In this document: positions 63,513 through 64,000 of the stretch, piece after piece
Position numbering within the stretch: the first letter of the stretch is position 1
How the letters are laid out: each line of letters begins with the position of its first letter
Assembly (NCBI RefSeq): GCF_002102255.1
Contig: NZ_LQPH01000066.1
Coordinates: 62,001-126,000, forward strand
Reading direction: 5' to 3'
Source: Mycobacterium nebraskense
GTDB taxonomy: Bacteria > Actinomycetota > Actinomycetes > Mycobacteriales > Mycobacteriaceae
DNA: 64,000 nucleotides
Notes under the pieces: model-generated
Seen by the model: only the letters and a program-made list of their open reading frames with translations
Told to the model about the DNA's origin: nothing
Databases searched by the model: none
Program-made: the position numbers and the translations under genes

Positions 63513-64000
63513 TCCGCGATCGCAATCTTGACGCGCTCGGGGACCGGGAGGCTCGCCAACTCGAACGCCCCCTGCACGTCGTCGATGCCGAACGTGTGCG
63601 TCAGGTAGGCGGCGAGCAGCTCGGGATGTTCGGCGGCGAACTTGCCCGCGAGCTCCAGCATCCGCCGCCGGTCCAGCGTCACACCGGATTTCAGCGTCAG
63701 GTTGTTGCGCAGCATGCTGCGCATGCTGATCGGATAGGCCTCGTCGTCGGCGACGCCGAAATAAAACACGGTGCCCCCGGGCGCGGTGGCGTCGATGGCG
63801 TGGCCCAACGTGGCCACCTGGTGACCGACGGCCTCGATGACGACGTCGGCGCGGTCGTCGGCCGCAAGGTGGCTCACCCAACGGTCGCTGGTGGCGCGTA
63901 CTGGGTCGTCGACACCGAATGCGGTTGCGAGACTTGACCGGTCGACGGGGTCGACTCCGGTGACGCGCCGGGCACCGGACGCCCTCGCGACGTAGGAGAA
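63509..64000 (-). CDS. Medium-chain (zinc-type) alcohol dehydrogenase, C-terminal part
   Basis: The C-terminal 163 residues of a medium-chain dehydrogenase. The Rossmann second half (ASGARRVTGVDPVDRSSLATA) and GGTVFYFGVADDEAYPI are followed by a helical C-terminus. The catalytic domain and start lie beyond the right edge. It is the first visible gene of the catabolic operon and overlaps the aldolase gene by four bases. Confidence 0.85.
   Translation of the reverse strand, partial: FSYVARASGARRVTGVDPVDRSSLATAFGVDDPVRATSDRWVSHLAADDRADVVIEAVGHQVATLGHAIDATAPGGTVFYFGVADDEAYPISMRSMLRNNLTLKSGVTLDRRRMLELAGKFAAEHPELLAAYLTHTFGIDDVQGAFELASLPVPERVKIAIAE

Overview
The window is chromosomal DNA from a slow-growing Mycobacterium. 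Nearly every core gene has a recognisable M. tuberculosis H37Rv counterpart, and the order matches the Rv0211-Rv0162c segment read backwards. The high GC content, many GTG starts, 4-base ATGA/GTGA gene overlaps and leaderless-looking promoters also fit. Several H37Rv genes (Rv0193c-Rv0195) are missing and several non-tuberculosis genes are inserted, which suggests a nontuberculous slow grower such as the M. avium complex; the species call is an inference. All comparisons with H37Rv are from memory, not from a search.

Layout. 1-3.4 kb: the N-terminal part of PEP carboxykinase, then a pair of GTPase-like (dynamin-like) proteins. 3.6-15.0 kb: tRNA methyltransferase trmB, a NYN-domain protein, the trehalose monomycolate flippase gene mmpL3, two membrane proteins, a haem-binding secreted protein, mmpL11 and an XRE-like protein. 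15-24 kb: omamB-omamA, zinc metalloprotease zmp1, a molybdopterin oxidoreductase with its TetR regulator, an L,D-transpeptidase, an MFS exporter and the copper repressor ricR. 24-35 kb: ilvD, an SPW membrane protein, a nitronate monooxygenase-like gene (insert), an O-methyltransferase, the copper metallothionein mymT, bglS-Rv0185-Rv0184, monoglyceride lipase Rv0183, and a frameshifted sigG coupled to an alpha/beta-hydrolase gene (insert). 35-39 kb: a probable regulator remnant, pirin, a YhgE-like membrane protein and lprO.

39.3-55.8 kb is the complete mce1 locus on the minus strand: fadD5, yrbE1A, yrbE1B, mce1A-D, lprK (mce1E), mce1F and four Mce-associated membrane proteins. A DUF1275 membrane protein gene is added at the downstream end, and the divergent regulator mce1R sits upstream. 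A two-copy 54-bp MIRU-like repeat separates mce1D from lprK. 55.8-57.9 kb holds the Rv0164, Rv0163 and adhE1 equivalents.

57.9-64 kb is a tightly overlapped minus-strand block that is not at this place in H37Rv: an alcohol dehydrogenase (cut by the window end), HpaI-type aldolase, NTF2/SnoaL-like protein, SDR, Baeyer-Villiger monooxygenase, HSL-type esterase and enolase-superfamily dehydratase. It reads as one catabolic operon of unknown substrate.

Functional links: MmpL3, MmpL11, Mce1 and the OmamA/OmamB proteins form an envelope-lipid export and import cluster. RicR and MymT form a copper-response pair, and RicR-type operator palindromes lie in front of both genes. The most notable features are the sigG pentanucleotide-repeat frameshift, the MIRU-like insertion inside the mce1 operon, the paired GTPase-like proteins that both lack the Walker A lysine, and the terminal catabolic operon.
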